This document shows, in pieces, positions 25,503-34,682 of a stretch of 64,000 nt of DNA; position 1 is the stretch's first letter; each line of letters begins with the position of its first letter. The notes under the pieces were generated by a model. It was not told where the DNA came from, ran no database searches, and saw only the letters and a list, made by a program, of their open reading frames with translations. Position numbers and translations under genes: made by a program. Origin of the DNA: DATARH01 sp050246595 (GTDB taxonomy: Bacteria; Pseudomonadota; Alphaproteobacteria; ATCC43930; CGMCC-115725); NCBI GenBank assembly GCA_050246595.1, contig JBFWVT010000007.1, positions 51,508 through 115,507 on the forward strand, read 5' to 3'.

Positions 25503-27608
25503 ATGCGACCCGCTCTTCTCGACAGGCTGTTTGCGCCGGTGACGGTGCTGCCCGGCATCGGCGCGACGCTCGCGAAGCTGATCGAGCGCGCCGCCGGTCC
25601 CAATGTGGTCGATCTGTTGTGGCACCTGCCGACCGGGCTGATCGACCGCACCGCCGCGCCCGCGATCGGCCAACTGAACCCGCGCGACTGGCGCGACGCG
25701 ATCGTCACGGTAAAGGCGCGGATCGAGGCGCACGAGCCCGGCATCGGCCGCCGTCCGGCGCGGGTCGTGTGCAGTGACGGCACCGGCACGCTGGTGCTGG
25801 TCTATTTCCATGCGAAGGGCGATCAGCTCGCCCGGTTATTGCCGGTCGGCGCCGAGCGGATCATCAGCGGAAGGATCGAATTCTACGGCAACACGCCGCA
25901 GATCGTGCATCCCGACCGGGTCGCGTCGCCTGACAGCGAGGAGCAGGTCCGCGGCGTCGAGCCGGTCTATCCGCTGACCGCCGGTCTGTCGTCGCGCGTT
26001 GTGGCGAGGGCCGTCGCCGCTGCTTGCGAGCGCGCGCCGGCGCTGCCCGAATGGCTTGATCCGGCGCTCCGGGAGCGGCGCTTCTGGCCGGGGTGGCGCG
26101 AGGCGCTCATTGCCGCGCACGCCCCGCAAAGCGCCGTCGATCTCGATCCGGAAACCCCGGCACGCGAGCGTCTTGCCTATGACGAGATCCTGTCGAGCCA
26201 ACTCGCCGTCGCGCTGGTGCGAGCGCGCCGCCGTCGTCGCAAGGGCCGCATGATCGCCGGCACCGGCGACTTGCAGGCGCGCGCCGAGAACAGGTTCGGC
26301 TTCGCGTTGACCGGCAGCCAGCGCCAGGCGCTGGCCGAGATCGCCGGCGACATGAAATCGCCGCACCGCATGATGCGGCTGTTGCAGGGTGATGTCGGGA
26401 GCGGCAAGACCGTGGTCGCATTGCTGGCGATGCTGATCGCGGTCGAGAGCGGTGCGCAGGCGGCATTGCTCGCCCCGACCGAGGTTCTGGCGCGGCAGCA
26501 CCATCAGGTGTTGACGCGGCTCGCGGCGCCGGCCGGGGTCGAAATCGGGCTGCTGACCGGGCGCGAAAAGGGGAGGGCGCGCGATTCGATGCTGGCGAGC
26601 CTGGTGTCGGGTCTGACGCCGGTTGTCGTCGGGACGCACGCGCTGCTGACCCCGGATGTCGAGTTCCGCGATCTTGGGCTTGTCGTGATCGACGAGCAGC
26701 ACCGCTTCGGCGTCGAGCAGCGCCTCGCGCTGGCCGCCAAGGGGCGCGACGCCGACACGCTCTTGATGAGCGCGACACCGATCCCGCGCACGCTGATGAT
26801 GACGGTTTACGGCGATCTCGACACCTCGCGCCTGACCGACAAGCCGCCCGGACGGCAGAAGGTCGATACCCGGACCTTACCGCTCGACCGCATCGAGGAG
26901 GTCACCGAAGCGATCGCGCGGGCGCTGCAACGCGGCGCAAAAGTGTTCTGGGTCTGCCCGATCATCGAAGAGTCGGAGAACGCCGACATCGCCGCCGCCG
27001 AGGAACGCTACCGCGCGCTGTCAAACCTGCTGCCGGGCCGGGTCGGGCTCGTGCACGGGCGCATGAAGAGCGCCGACAAGGAGCGTGCGATGACCGCCTT
27101 CGCCGCCACCGATCCTGCGAACAACCCGGTCGATCTGCTGGTTGCGACGACGGTCATTGAGGTCGGGATCGACGTGCCGGCGGCCACCGTGATGGTCATC
27201 GAGCACGCCGAGCGTTTTGGCCTCGCGCAATTGCACCAGCTGCGTGGCCGTGTCGGGCGCGGCGACCAGCCTGCGACCTGTCTGCTGCTGTATCAGGCGC
27301 CGCTCGGCGATCTCGCGCGGCGGCGGCTCGCGGTATTGCGCGAAACCGAAGACGGGTTCCGCATCGCCGAGGAGGATCTCAAGCTGCGCGGCGGCGGCGA
27401 GGTGCTCGGCACAAAGCAGAGCGGGCTGCCGCAATTGCGCCTCGCCGATCTGGGGCGGCACGAGGGGCTGATCGCGATCGCGCATGACGACGCGCGTCTG
27501 ATCCTGGAACGCGACCCCACCCTGTCGACCCCGCGCGGCGAGGCGCTAAAGCTGCTCCTCTACCTGTTCCGCCGCGACGAGGCGGTGCAGTATTTACGGG
27601 CGGGGTGA
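25503..27608 (+). CDS. recG: ATP-dependent DNA helicase RecG
   Basis: 701 residues; RecG remodels stalled forks and Holliday junctions. The N-terminal wedge/OB domain begins LFAPVTVLPGIGATLAK and includes YFHAKGDQLARLLPVG. Helicase motifs follow: GDVGSGKTVVALLAML (Walker A), APTEVLARQHHQ, VIDEQHRFGVEQR (DExH), MSATPIPRTL, VATTVIEVGIDVPAA and QLRGRVGRG. Length is typical. Transcribed alone, divergent from sdhE. Confidence 0.97.
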   Translation: MRPALLDRLFAPVTVLPGIGATLAKLIERAAGPNVVDLLWHLPTGLIDRTAAPAIGQLNPRDWRDAIVTVKARIEAHEPGIGRRPARVVCSDGTGTLVLVYFHAKGDQLARLLPVGAERIISGRIEFYGNTPQIVHPDRVASPDSEEQVRGVEPVYPLTAGLSSRVVARAVAAACERAPALPEWLDPALRERRFWPGWREALIAAHAPQSAVDLDPETPARERLAYDEILSSQLAVALVRARRRRRKGRMIAGTGDLQARAENRFGFALTGSQRQALAEIAGDMKSPHRMMRLLQGDVGSGKTVVALLAMLIAVESGAQAALLAPTEVLARQHHQVLTRLAAPAGVEIGLLTGREKGRARDSMLASLVSGLTPVVVGTHALLTPDVEFRDLGLVVIDEQHRFGVEQRLALAAKGRDADTLLMSATPIPRTLMMTVYGDLDTSRLTDKPPGRQKVDTRTLPLDRIEEVTEAIARALQRGAKVFWVCPIIEESENADIAAAEERYRALSNLLPGRVGLVHGRMKSADKERAMTAFAATDPANNPVDLLVATTVIEVGIDVPAATVMVIEHAERFGLAQLHQLRGRVGRGDQPATCLLLYQAPLGDLARRRLAVLRETEDGFRIAEEDLKLRGGGEVLGTKQSGLPQLRLADLGRHEGLIAIAHDDARLILERDPTLSTPRGEALKLLLYLFRRDEAVQYLRAG

Positions 27609-27704
27609 TCCCGGCGTTTCGCAAGGCTTCGGCTTGTCGGGAAGCGCCGAGGTTTTGACAGGCGCTCCGAGCCGATTGCGTCCGATCTCATCGGTGATCG
27701 GCAA

Positions 27705-28703
27705 TTACGGAGCGACCTTGAAACCCAGATCGGCCAGTGCGGCGATGTTACGGGCTTTGCTGGTCACAAAGTCCGTCAGGCGTTCCCGATCTTTGGCTGT
27801 CAGATCGGTCCAACCGGCCTTTTCGGTCGGGAAGCTGACGAGCAATCCATCGTGGGAGCGGTGTACATCCTGGGTCGGTACGGTCACCATGGTGCTGCCG
27901 TCGATATAATCGCTCGGGACCGCGCCCTCGACTTTCAGAATCCCGGTGACGACGCCGAGATCAACCTTGGGCAACGACCAACCCTTGCTGTAGTCGAACA
28001 CCAGAGAGCCGGGCTCCGTATCGAGGCTGGTAAATTGCAGGAACGTTGTCTCCCGTTTCCGGATAAAGCCGACTCCGGCGTTGACCAGCCGAACCCACTG
28101 TCCGTTCTCCGATCCGACGAAGTAGTCGAACCCTTCGGCTTCCGGGGTGGTAAATGTGACCTCCTGACCGATCGGCTGATCCAGGTTTTTCCGATTGTCG
28201 AGGTCGAACGGCTTTTTAGGACTCGGCAAGGCGCCGCCGGCAAGGGTTCCTGCCATTGTGAGTTCGCGGCCGGTTGTGGAGCTGCGCACCTTCACCCGCA
28301 TATGCACAACCTTGAGGCCGCCGCTGCCGCCGACCAATGACACAACCTTGAGGGTCCAGTATTTGCTTGGCGCGTAAATCTTGGTCGGGCGGAACTCGGT
28401 CCTGGTGCCTCTGAGGGTCGTCGTCAGCTCTATGGCGACAACGACGCTGCGGTCGATCGCGGCGTTGTCTTCGCCGGTTAGCGGAAATCCATGTTGGCTA
28501 CCGAGACCCTGCGCCGGCGCCTCGATCTTCACACCGGGCAGTTCCTTCCTGAGAATATCTTCGACGGGCTTGCGGAGATTTTGCGCACGCGCTTCGGACA
28601 GGGCCTGGTTGAGCCGCTCTGCTTCGGCCGGACTCTTCGCGCCGCGCCAGCGCCGGCTGGCACGCCCGACAATCGTTACGCGGACGGTGAGGTCATAACT
28701 CAT
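27705..28703 (-). CDS. Protein of unknown function with an OmpA-like N-terminal segment
   Basis: 332 residues with no signal peptide or membrane helix. Residues ~1-95 (MSYDLTVRVTIVGRASRRWR, then AEAERLNQALSEARAQNLRKPVEDIL and DNAAIDRSVVVAIEL) resemble the OmpA-like fold, in which NxxLSxxRAxxV and a closing strand are characteristic. The rest is beta-rich and unrecognised. A Shine-Dalgarno (ggaaacgag) precedes the ATG. OmpA-like domains without export signals occur in contractile-injection and structural proteins, but no such genes lie nearby. Function unknown. Confidence 0.6.
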   Translation of the reverse strand: MSYDLTVRVTIVGRASRRWRGAKSPAEAERLNQALSEARAQNLRKPVEDILRKELPGVKIEAPAQGLGSQHGFPLTGEDNAAIDRSVVVAIELTTTLRGTRTEFRPTKIYAPSKYWTLKVVSLVGGSGGLKVVHMRVKVRSSTTGRELTMAGTLAGGALPSPKKPFDLDNRKNLDQPIGQEVTFTTPEAEGFDYFVGSENGQWVRLVNAGVGFIRKRETTFLQFTSLDTEPGSLVFDYSKGWSLPKVDLGVVTGILKVEGAVPSDYIDGSTMVTVPTQDVHRSHDGLLVSFPTEKAGWTDLTAKDRERLTDFVTSKARNIAALADLGFKVAP

Positions 28704-29301
28704 GGCTCGTTTCCAGCGGTTCTCAGATCGTCGTCATCCGGGTTGAATTGCAACCGACCGTTTCGGGTCAGCCTATGCCCGTCAATGTATCGCCAAGATG
28801 TTGTCGGAGGCGCTTGGTGTATCGTTTGTATCGTGCCGGGCAGAAGGCATCGCCGGCGATACCGGCACCCGCAATACCCAATGGAGTTCGCAGGAGGGGC
28901 TGAGCCGTGCAAAGCCTATGCCGTGGCGAGCGGTGCATTTTGTTTGCTGTCGCCAACAGGCGATGAGCTTTGTGCAAGAGCGGCCTTTTCGGGCGTCCGC
29001 TTCCGCCAGCGCGGCTTTCCAGCGGTAAAATGATGGACTCTGCCTCGTTCAGCCCATGCGACGCGCTTCTGGCGACCAATAGACGAAAAGATTGGCGCCT
29101 GTAAAAGGCGCCGAAGTTCGGAGAGGAAGATCCCAACACGCCGGAAGCAGCCGGAGAATAGGTCAAGAGCGGCTGGCCCGGCCGACGGATCATCAGCCAC
29201 GGCGATTAAATTAAGGTTAATGGAACGCGCCGATGACTCCGGCCGGGACGCCGGCGGTCTGGAAGACACCCGGCGACCCGGAAGACACAAGGTATTCCCA
29301 C
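28704..29301. other. Gene-free stretch
   Basis: No frame here has a Shine-Dalgarno, normal codon usage and a recognisable product; frames on both strands are short and overlap each other. Base composition falls toward the right. I see no RNA gene. Confidence 0.45.
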
Positions 29302-29415
29302 GAAGCCCGGCATGATATCGCGGGCGAAGCGGCGCAGATTGTCGTGCGATCCCTGGCCGCTCAGCAGCACGCAATCGACCCCGACCTGTCGCAGCGCGTC
29401 GAGCTTCGCGGCAAT
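29302..29415 (-). pseudogene. Fragment duplicated from the 3' end of the LLM gene at 30444
   Basis: About 114 bp, read on the minus strand, encode LDALRQVGVDCVLLSGQGSH and on to RRFARDIMPGF, closely matching the last ~37 residues of the LLM oxidoreductase at 30444-31448 (LDALRQVGVDYVLLSGQGSR, then RRFARDIMPAF). There is no start, no upstream part and no stop at the matching site. It is a decayed duplicate on the other side of the PEP-CTERM gene. Confidence 0.85.
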
Positions 29416-29442
29416 CTAAGCTAACCCTGTGTAAGGCAATAT

Positions 29443-29471
29443 ATATACTATAATATATGGTCATATACTAT
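29443..29471. repeat. Direct repeat of ATATACTAT, 20 bp apart
   Basis: ATATACTAT occurs at 29443-29451 and 29463-29471, a spacing of 20 bp (about two helical turns) in a very AT-rich island flanked by the inverted arms GTAAGG (29431) and CCTTAC (29491). It lies ~210 bp upstream of the sigma-54 promoter of the PEP-CTERM gene, where an activator could bind. The core also forms the palindrome at 45532-45550. Confidence 0.45.
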
Positions 29472-29679
29472 TAGTAATGGTATCGGCATTCCTTACAATT
29501 CTCGCGAACCTCTTTGGGAAAAATATATTAAATTCAGATACTTGCATGAGGCGGGCTGAATTGCCTCCATTCCCTGTGTCGAAATTCTTCACAATCCAAG
29601 GCTTAGACACAAGCGATCGCAACTAGCACTGGGCGATTTTTTCATGGATTTCCTGGTGATTTTGGAAAATTCCAGGATA

Positions 29680-29695
29680 TGGCACGAAATTTGCC
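29680..29695 (+). promoter_or_regulatory. Sigma-54 promoter of the PEP-CTERM gene
   Basis: TGGCACGAAATTTGCC matches the RpoN consensus TGGCAC-N5-TTGC with GG and GC 12 bp apart (-24/-12). It lies 40 bp before the ATG at 29735. An inverted pair TCCTGG/CCAGGA (29651 and 29672) stands just upstream. In other PEP-CTERM bacteria RpoN with the PrsK/PrsR system drives such genes. Confidence 0.75.
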
Positions 29696-29734
29696 ATTTA
29701 AACAGGCGGTCAAACGCACGAATAGGAGAGTGTC

Positions 29735-30363
29735 ATGAATGAGCGTATATCCCGGCTGGCAGCGGCTGTTTTGGGTGCCACGGCACTCATCGCAGGTGCC
29801 GTAGCGGCCACGAGCCCGGCTCATGCGATACCAGTAGGCGGTTATGATTTCGTGTCGTCCGCGGATTCTCTCATAGCATCCAATGGGTCTTTCACAACGG
29901 TGGGCGGGACGCTTGAGGGCGTCCTGACAGATCTCGATCCCGCAACATACGCCTTTTCCTTCTCGCCGGGTGCCTCCGTCACCTTGGGTTCTCGTCCGGT
30001 ATTTCGAACGGGTCCGGTACGGATTTCGTTCTGTTTGATCTTGGCGTGCCTGACACATTTGCCGTAACCATAAACGGTCAGACGCATTCCTACCTGTCCG
30101 CCGATACCGGTTCCTCGGCGGGAGGGTTCCCGCTAAACACCGCCCCCATTGATCTGTCGAGTTTTGGGTTGGGCAGCGGTGCCTCGGTGTCGAGCGTTTT
30201 TATCGACCTGAGTACAGTCAGTGTCAGCACTACGCCCTCGCTGAGCTTCGCGGGTGTGCTCAATGCCGCCCCGGCGGCGGTGCCGGAACCGGGCTCGTTG
30301 CTGCTGCTGGGCGCCGGCCTGATTGGACTGCTGGGGATGAAGCGGTATCGTCGGTTGCGCTGA
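29735..30363 (+). pseudogene. PEP-CTERM sorting-domain protein, interrupted by a single-base frameshift
   Basis: Two frames make up one protein. The first (ATG 29735, after ggagag) gives a signal peptide (AAAVLGATALIAGAVAATSPAHA) and GGYDFVSSADSL onward to FSFSPGASVTLG. The second, one base out of phase, continues with SNGSGTDFVLFDLGVPDTFA and ends with the sorting signal VPEPGSLLLLGAGLIGLLG and a basic tail KRYRRLR. The switch is near 29985-29995, where one extra base would restore a protein of about 209 residues. PEP-CTERM proteins are exported and processed by exosortase. No slippery heptamer is visible, so decay or a sequence error is more likely than programmed frameshifting. Confidence 0.8.
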
Positions 30364-30443
30364 ACCTTTTACGGAGTGCCCGTTCCGAAAACCGTGCAGG
30401 CTCATGCTTCGGGCAGCATGCCGGCGCTCCCGACCCGGGGCGT

Positions 30444-31448
30444 TCAGCGCCCCGCAAACGCCGGCATGATGTCGCGAGCAAAACGGCGCAGATTGTCGCG
30501 CGATCCCTGGCCGCTGAGCAGCACGTAATCGACCCCGACCTGTCGCAGCGCATCGAGCTTAGCGGCGACCTCGTCCGGGGTGCCGATCAGCGCGTGCGCC
30601 TCGCGCGCCCCCGGCGCGTCGGAATAGCCGAGAATATGCGAGGTCGGGCGGCTCGCCGGGCCGCGCGACAAATCGAGCAGCCGCTGATTGGCCTGCGCTT
30701 GGCGCCGCAGCGCGGCCTCTCTGTCGGCGGCGTCGCTCGCGACCCAGAAATTGCGCGCCACCGCCACCCGCGTCCGGTCGTAGACATGCCCGGCATCTTC
30801 GAGCGCCCGGCGGTACAGCGCGATGCGCTCGCCGATCAGCTCCGGCGCGGCGAACTGATCGAGGAGCAGGTTGCAACCGCGCCGGGCGCAACCGCGGATC
30901 GACTCGGCGCTGCTCGCCGCCATCCACAAAGGCGGGTGCGGGCGTTGCGCCGGCGGCGGCTCGACGACGATATTGTCGAAACGCCAGTAGTTTCCGCGAT
31001 GCGAGAACTTCTCATCGGAGGTAAACGCCTTCAGGATCACCGCAAGCCCTTCCTCGAAGCGGCTCTCGGCCTCCTCCGGCGGCATCGCGAACCCGGTGAA
31101 CTCGTTGTTGCGGTATCCTTTTCCCACGCCGAAATCGAGCCTTCCGCCGGACAGCAGGTCCAGGGTCGCGGCCTGTTCGGCGAGCAGCACCGGGTTGTGC
31201 CACGGCAATACGATGACCGCCGTGCCGAGCCGCAATGTCGTCGTGCGCGCCGCGATCCAGGTCAGCAGGTTCAAGGTCGCCGAGATCTGACCGATTTTTG
31301 TGAAATGATGCTCGGTGACAAAGCTGCCGTGGAACCCGAGCGCCTCGGCCTCGACATGGTATTCGACATAATCGTGATAGCCGCGCGCGCTTTCCGCCGC
31401 CGGCACACCGCGCCGCGCCGAGGCCCCGCCGAATAGCCCGAACCGCAT
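30444..31448 (-). CDS. LLM-class flavin-dependent oxidoreductase
   Basis: 334 residues, bacterial-luciferase-like TIM barrel with MRFGLFGG, HGSFVTEHHF, RLGTAVIVLPWHNPVLLAEQ, DLLSGGRLDFGVGKGYRNNEF and PPLWMAASS. These are typical of the alkanal-monooxygenase-like branch, which uses FMNH2 and oxygen. Substrate unknown. The ATG at 31448 directly follows a ggggcggaag site; an earlier ATG at 31478 adds ten residues. A partial copy of its 3' end lies at 29302-29415, beyond the PEP-CTERM gene. Confidence 0.88.
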   Translation of the reverse strand: MRFGLFGGASARRGVPAAESARGYHDYVEYHVEAEALGFHGSFVTEHHFTKIGQISATLNLLTWIAARTTTLRLGTAVIVLPWHNPVLLAEQAATLDLLSGGRLDFGVGKGYRNNEFTGFAMPPEEAESRFEEGLAVILKAFTSDEKFSHRGNYWRFDNIVVEPPPAQRPHPPLWMAASSAESIRGCARRGCNLLLDQFAAPELIGERIALYRRALEDAGHVYDRTRVAVARNFWVASDAADREAALRRQAQANQRLLDLSRGPASRPTSHILGYSDAPGAREAHALIGTPDEVAAKLDALRQVGVDYVLLSGQGSRDNLRRFARDIMPAFAGR

Positions 31449-31532
31449 CTTCCGCCCCGCTCTGATTGGTGCCGGCACTGTGCGATACTTTCGACTGCCG
31501 GCAAAGCCGCATCGGCGCTCGCCGGGACCGCG

Positions 31533-32117
31533 TCACCGCGGGTCCCTGCCGGCGCGGCCGGTGCCGCGGCACCAGCTGCGGCGCGACCCGCCCCAGGACC
31601 GCGCCAGCCCCTCCTCGATCAGGATGTCGCCAAAGGATTGGCCGCCGCGCTCGAGGACACGCAGCTTGCGCCCGTATTTGTCGGTGTCGCGCCTTCCCTT
31701 CCGCACGATCTCGAACGACCCGGCATTGACCAGTTCGAGCAGCCGCTCGGTCGCGCGCCTCCCGAGCGCCTGTTCGGCCTCGCATTTGGCGCGATGCGTC
31801 TCGGGCGTGTCGATCCCCTCGATCCTGATGATGACGCCGTCGTAATGGATCGTATCGCCGTCGACGACGCAGTTCGTCCGGTTCGAGCGGATGCACAGCG
31901 TGAATTCGCCGGGTTCGACGCGCATGCCGCGCCAGTGCAGGACCCGGTCGAAATCGAACGCGCCGGCGACGTAGAGACCCGCCGCGAACACGCCGAGTAT
32001 CAGAAGAAGCAATCTGAACAAGCCGAATATCCGAAACCGTAGCGGCCGGCTGCGGGTTGCTCTCGCCGCGAGGCGCTCGACATCGGCGCGCATCGCGGCC
32101 GCGACCCTGGAATGCAT
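31533..32117 (-). CDS. Membrane-anchored thermonuclease-like (SNase) protein
   Basis: 194 residues. After a basic N-terminus comes one membrane helix (LFRLLLLILGVFAAGLYVAG), then an SNase domain: CVVDGDTIHYDGVIIRIEGIDTPE with the catalytic Arg and Glu, and DKYGRKLRVL with the second Arg. GDILIEEGLAR closes the fold. A calcium-dependent nuclease held outside the inner membrane is inferred. The ATG at 32117 lies 60 bp after the M81 gene on the same strand; a second ATG at 32093 has a better site (aggg). Confidence 0.82.
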   Translation of the reverse strand: MHSRVAAAMRADVERLAARATRSRPLRFRIFGLFRLLLLILGVFAAGLYVAGAFDFDRVLHWRGMRVEPGEFTLCIRSNRTNCVVDGDTIHYDGVIIRIEGIDTPETHRAKCEAEQALGRRATERLLELVNAGSFEIVRKGRRDTDKYGRKLRVLERGGQSFGDILIEEGLARSWGGSRRSWCRGTGRAGRDPR

Positions 32118-32177
32118 CGGGTTGTCATCGTAGCAGAGAAGATGCCGAACCCTGACCGCTTGTCGGTTGACGGCCGG

Positions 32178-33735
32178 TTACCGCCGTTCCGGACCGAGCG
32201 GATGCAGGCGGATGCCGCGGCGCAGATTCCGGTACGGCAGTTCGGCCGGGTCCGAGATCGCCGCGCCGGGCGCGCGGACGCACAGGATCGCCGCAGCGAT
32301 CGGGGCGAAGTCGGCGCGGAAATGCACGGTCGATTTGAGCGCGAGGATCGGCACGCGTTCCGGCTCGATCCCAACATGGCGGAACATCTCCCGGTCGGCG
32401 GCCTGGATGCGCTTGGCGGCGAGCACCGCCGAGACGCCGCTTGCTTCGTCCCGCACCAGCGCCATCGGGCCGATATTAAACCGAAAGCCGCGATACACCG
32501 GGCCGGTACCGGTGAAAACGCCGCTGCCGAGCTGCGCGACCCGCCACTCGGCTTCGACCGGCCTCTCGCCGGCGAACCCGACCTTCGCCCCGATACCGCA
32601 ATCGAGAAGCGCCCCCTCGCCGGCCTCCGCCGCCAGCGCCGCTGCCTCCGAATCGACGATCAGGCCGATTACTGCCCCTTCGGCCTTCGCTGCGATCAGC
32701 GCCCGCAGCAGCCCGACCGTGTCCGAGCTGCCGCCGGCGCCGGGATTGTCCTGGATATCGGCGAGGACGACCGGCTTTGCCGCGCCCGAGGCCAGACGCA
32801 GCGCCTCGGCGACGCCCTCGTCCGGTTCGTAGATCCGCTCGGCGAAATCAGTTTCGCGGGCGCGGATCGCCGCGGCGATCCGGTCGGCGGCGGCTTCGGT
32901 CGTCTCGCGGTCGTACCCGTAGACGACGAGCGCCGGTCCGGCATCTTCGATATCGGCCTGCGGAAATCCGGGGGTGTGCGTAATCGCGACAATACCCTGG
33001 TTGTGCGAGGAACCGGGCGAATCCGCCGACGCGCCGCGCTCGATCTCGTCGATCAGCGCGAAAAGGCCGCGCGCCGGCTCGGCGTCGGTGCACTGGAAGA
33101 CCAGCGGGATCAGAAAATCGATCCGCCGGTATGCTTTGTGAAGGGGCCGGCGCTCGCGCAACAGCCGGTCGAGCAGCGCAGCGGCGCGCGCCCCGGTCGC
33201 CGCCATGTCGATATGCGGATAGGTGCGGTAGCCCACCATCGCGCTGGCGTGCTCGACCATCGCCGGGGTCATGTTCGCGTGATAGTCGAGGCTGGTCACG
33301 ATCGGCATCCGGTCGCCGACCAGCGCGCGGATGCGGCGCAGCAATTCGCCCTCGCCGTCGTCGTGATGCTCGGCGACCATCGCGCCGTGCAGGTCGAGAT
33401 AGATGCCGTCGATGCCGCCCCCCCTCACTCTCCGCGGCGCCGTGCGCGGCAAGGTCGTCGAGCATCGCATCGGCAACCCGCTCGTAGGCCTCGCGCTCGA
33501 CATAGGAGGACGGCGTCGCAAAGCACCAGCACAGCGGTACGATCTCGTGGCCTAGGGCTTGTAGCCGCTCGATCGCGCCGGCGATCGGGATGTTGCAGCC
33601 GCGCACCGCCTCGATCAGCCCGGGGCCGCGCACAAAGCCGGGCCAGGAATCGGCGCGCGCGAAATCGTCCCAGGTCGCGCGCTGCGGCGCAAAGGTGTTG
33701 GTCTCGTGCTGAAAACCGCCCACTGCTATCTTCAT
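32178..33735 (-). pseudogene. M81 family metallopeptidase (MlrC-like), frameshifted in a run of seven G
   Basis: Two overlapping frames encode one ~518-residue protein related to MlrC (microcystinase C). Frame 1 from the ATG at 33735 gives MKIAVGGFQHETNTFAPQR and on to LDDLAAHGAAE. Frame 2 continues with GGIDGIYLDLHGAMVAEHHD, DYHANMTPAMVEHA, GYRTYPHIDM and DNPGAGGSSDTVGLL to the stop. The join is at 33418-33424, seven C on the plus strand (seven G in the coding strand); six would keep the frame. It is intact otherwise, including the Asp/His motifs of the zinc site. It may be a sequencing slip, recent decay or a phase-variable tract. Confidence 0.85.
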
Positions 33736-33833
33736 CGAGGTTTCCGGCGAAGGTTTCCGACAGGAACACGGGAACGACGATAGAAGACTTCAGCGCTGTC
33801 GGCCACGCTGACCGCGCGGTAGGCAGCCTGTTC

Positions 33834-34682
33834 CTAGCCGAGCGGCTTCACCATCGCGAGTTCCGCCGGAAGCGGGCGCGCCCCGCTGCGCCGGGCCAGG
33901 TTGATCGTGTCGGTTACGTGCTCCTCGCAGCAGAACCGGAACAGCTCGATCCCTGCCGCGCGGCCGCGCCGCGCCATGGCTTCGAGCAGCATGCAGTTCG
34001 CCCAGCGGCGCCGCGCATCGGGGGCGACGACATTGATCTCGACCGCCAGCCTGGACCCGCTCCGGGTGGCCAGCATGACCCCGCACGGCACGTCTGCGTT
34101 CAGCAGCGCGAGCGACAGGTCCGGATCGAACCCCGACGCGGCGCCCGGAACCAGCCGGCGGGCGATCTCGTGAGGCGCGGCGCCGAACGGCGCGGCGGCC
34201 AGTTGCGCCACGCGCTCCGGCTCCGCTTCCCTCACCGGAACGACCCGCGCGCTCTCGGGAATGCGGGGACTCAGACGGGCGAGCAGCGCCCGCATCGCCG
34301 CTTCGAACGCCGCGGCATCCGTTTCGAAAACGAGCAGCCGCCTGCCGGTTTGGAACCCGGCCGAGGCAAACAGGCGGGAAGCCGCGCTTCCCTCGCTGAC
34401 CGGGTGCCATGTCCGCAGCGCCGGTGTCTCGCCCCGTGCTTTGTCGATCGCCGCCGCCAACAGGGCCCGCCCGATGCCCCGTCCGCGCCACGCCTCGGCG
34501 ACGCGGACCAGCACCGGAAAGCCGCGCGGCACCCAGGCGATCGCCGCCGCGCCGATAATCCCGCCCGGCCCGGAAACAGCCAGCAATTCGGCCGGCCAGC
34601 CGCTTTCGGGGAAGGCTTCCGGCAGCAGCGCCCGGCATGCGGCTGCTTCGCGATCCGCGGGAGGCCGGATGTCAGGCCGCAT
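33834..34682 (-). CDS. GNAT-fold protein with two acetyltransferase-like halves
   Basis: 282 residues. The first half has the acetyl-CoA loop in VRVAEAWRGRGIGRALLAAA and a GFQTGRRLLVF closing strand; the second half repeats a GNAT-like pattern (EINVVAPDARRRWANCMLLE, then NLARRSGARPLP) without a clear RxxGxG loop. The second half may be inactive or used for binding. The ATG at 34682 lies inside the last codons of the radical SAM gene (11-bp overlap), so the two are translated together and probably act on the same substrate, which is unknown. Confidence 0.75.
   Translation of the reverse strand: MRPDIRPPADREAAACRALLPEAFPESGWPAELLAVSGPGGIIGAAAIAWVPRGFPVLVRVAEAWRGRGIGRALLAAAIDKARGETPALRTWHPVSEGSAASRLFASAGFQTGRRLLVFETDAAAFEAAMRALLARLSPRIPESARVVPVREAEPERVAQLAAAPFGAAPHEIARRLVPGAASGFDPDLSLALLNADVPCGVMLATRSGSRLAVEINVVAPDARRRWANCMLLEAMARRGRAAGIELFRFCCEEHVTDTINLARRSGARPLPAELAMVKPLG

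Noticed and set aside
28768..29464. Overlapping open frames of 140-180 codons left of the AT-rich island
   Set aside because: They overlap each other, lack ribosome-binding sites and end inside the duplicated LLM fragment; no domain seen.
29980..30050. Programmed -1 frameshifting in the PEP-CTERM gene
   Set aside because: No slippery heptamer, no downstream stem-loop seen and no known precedent; a lost base is simpler.
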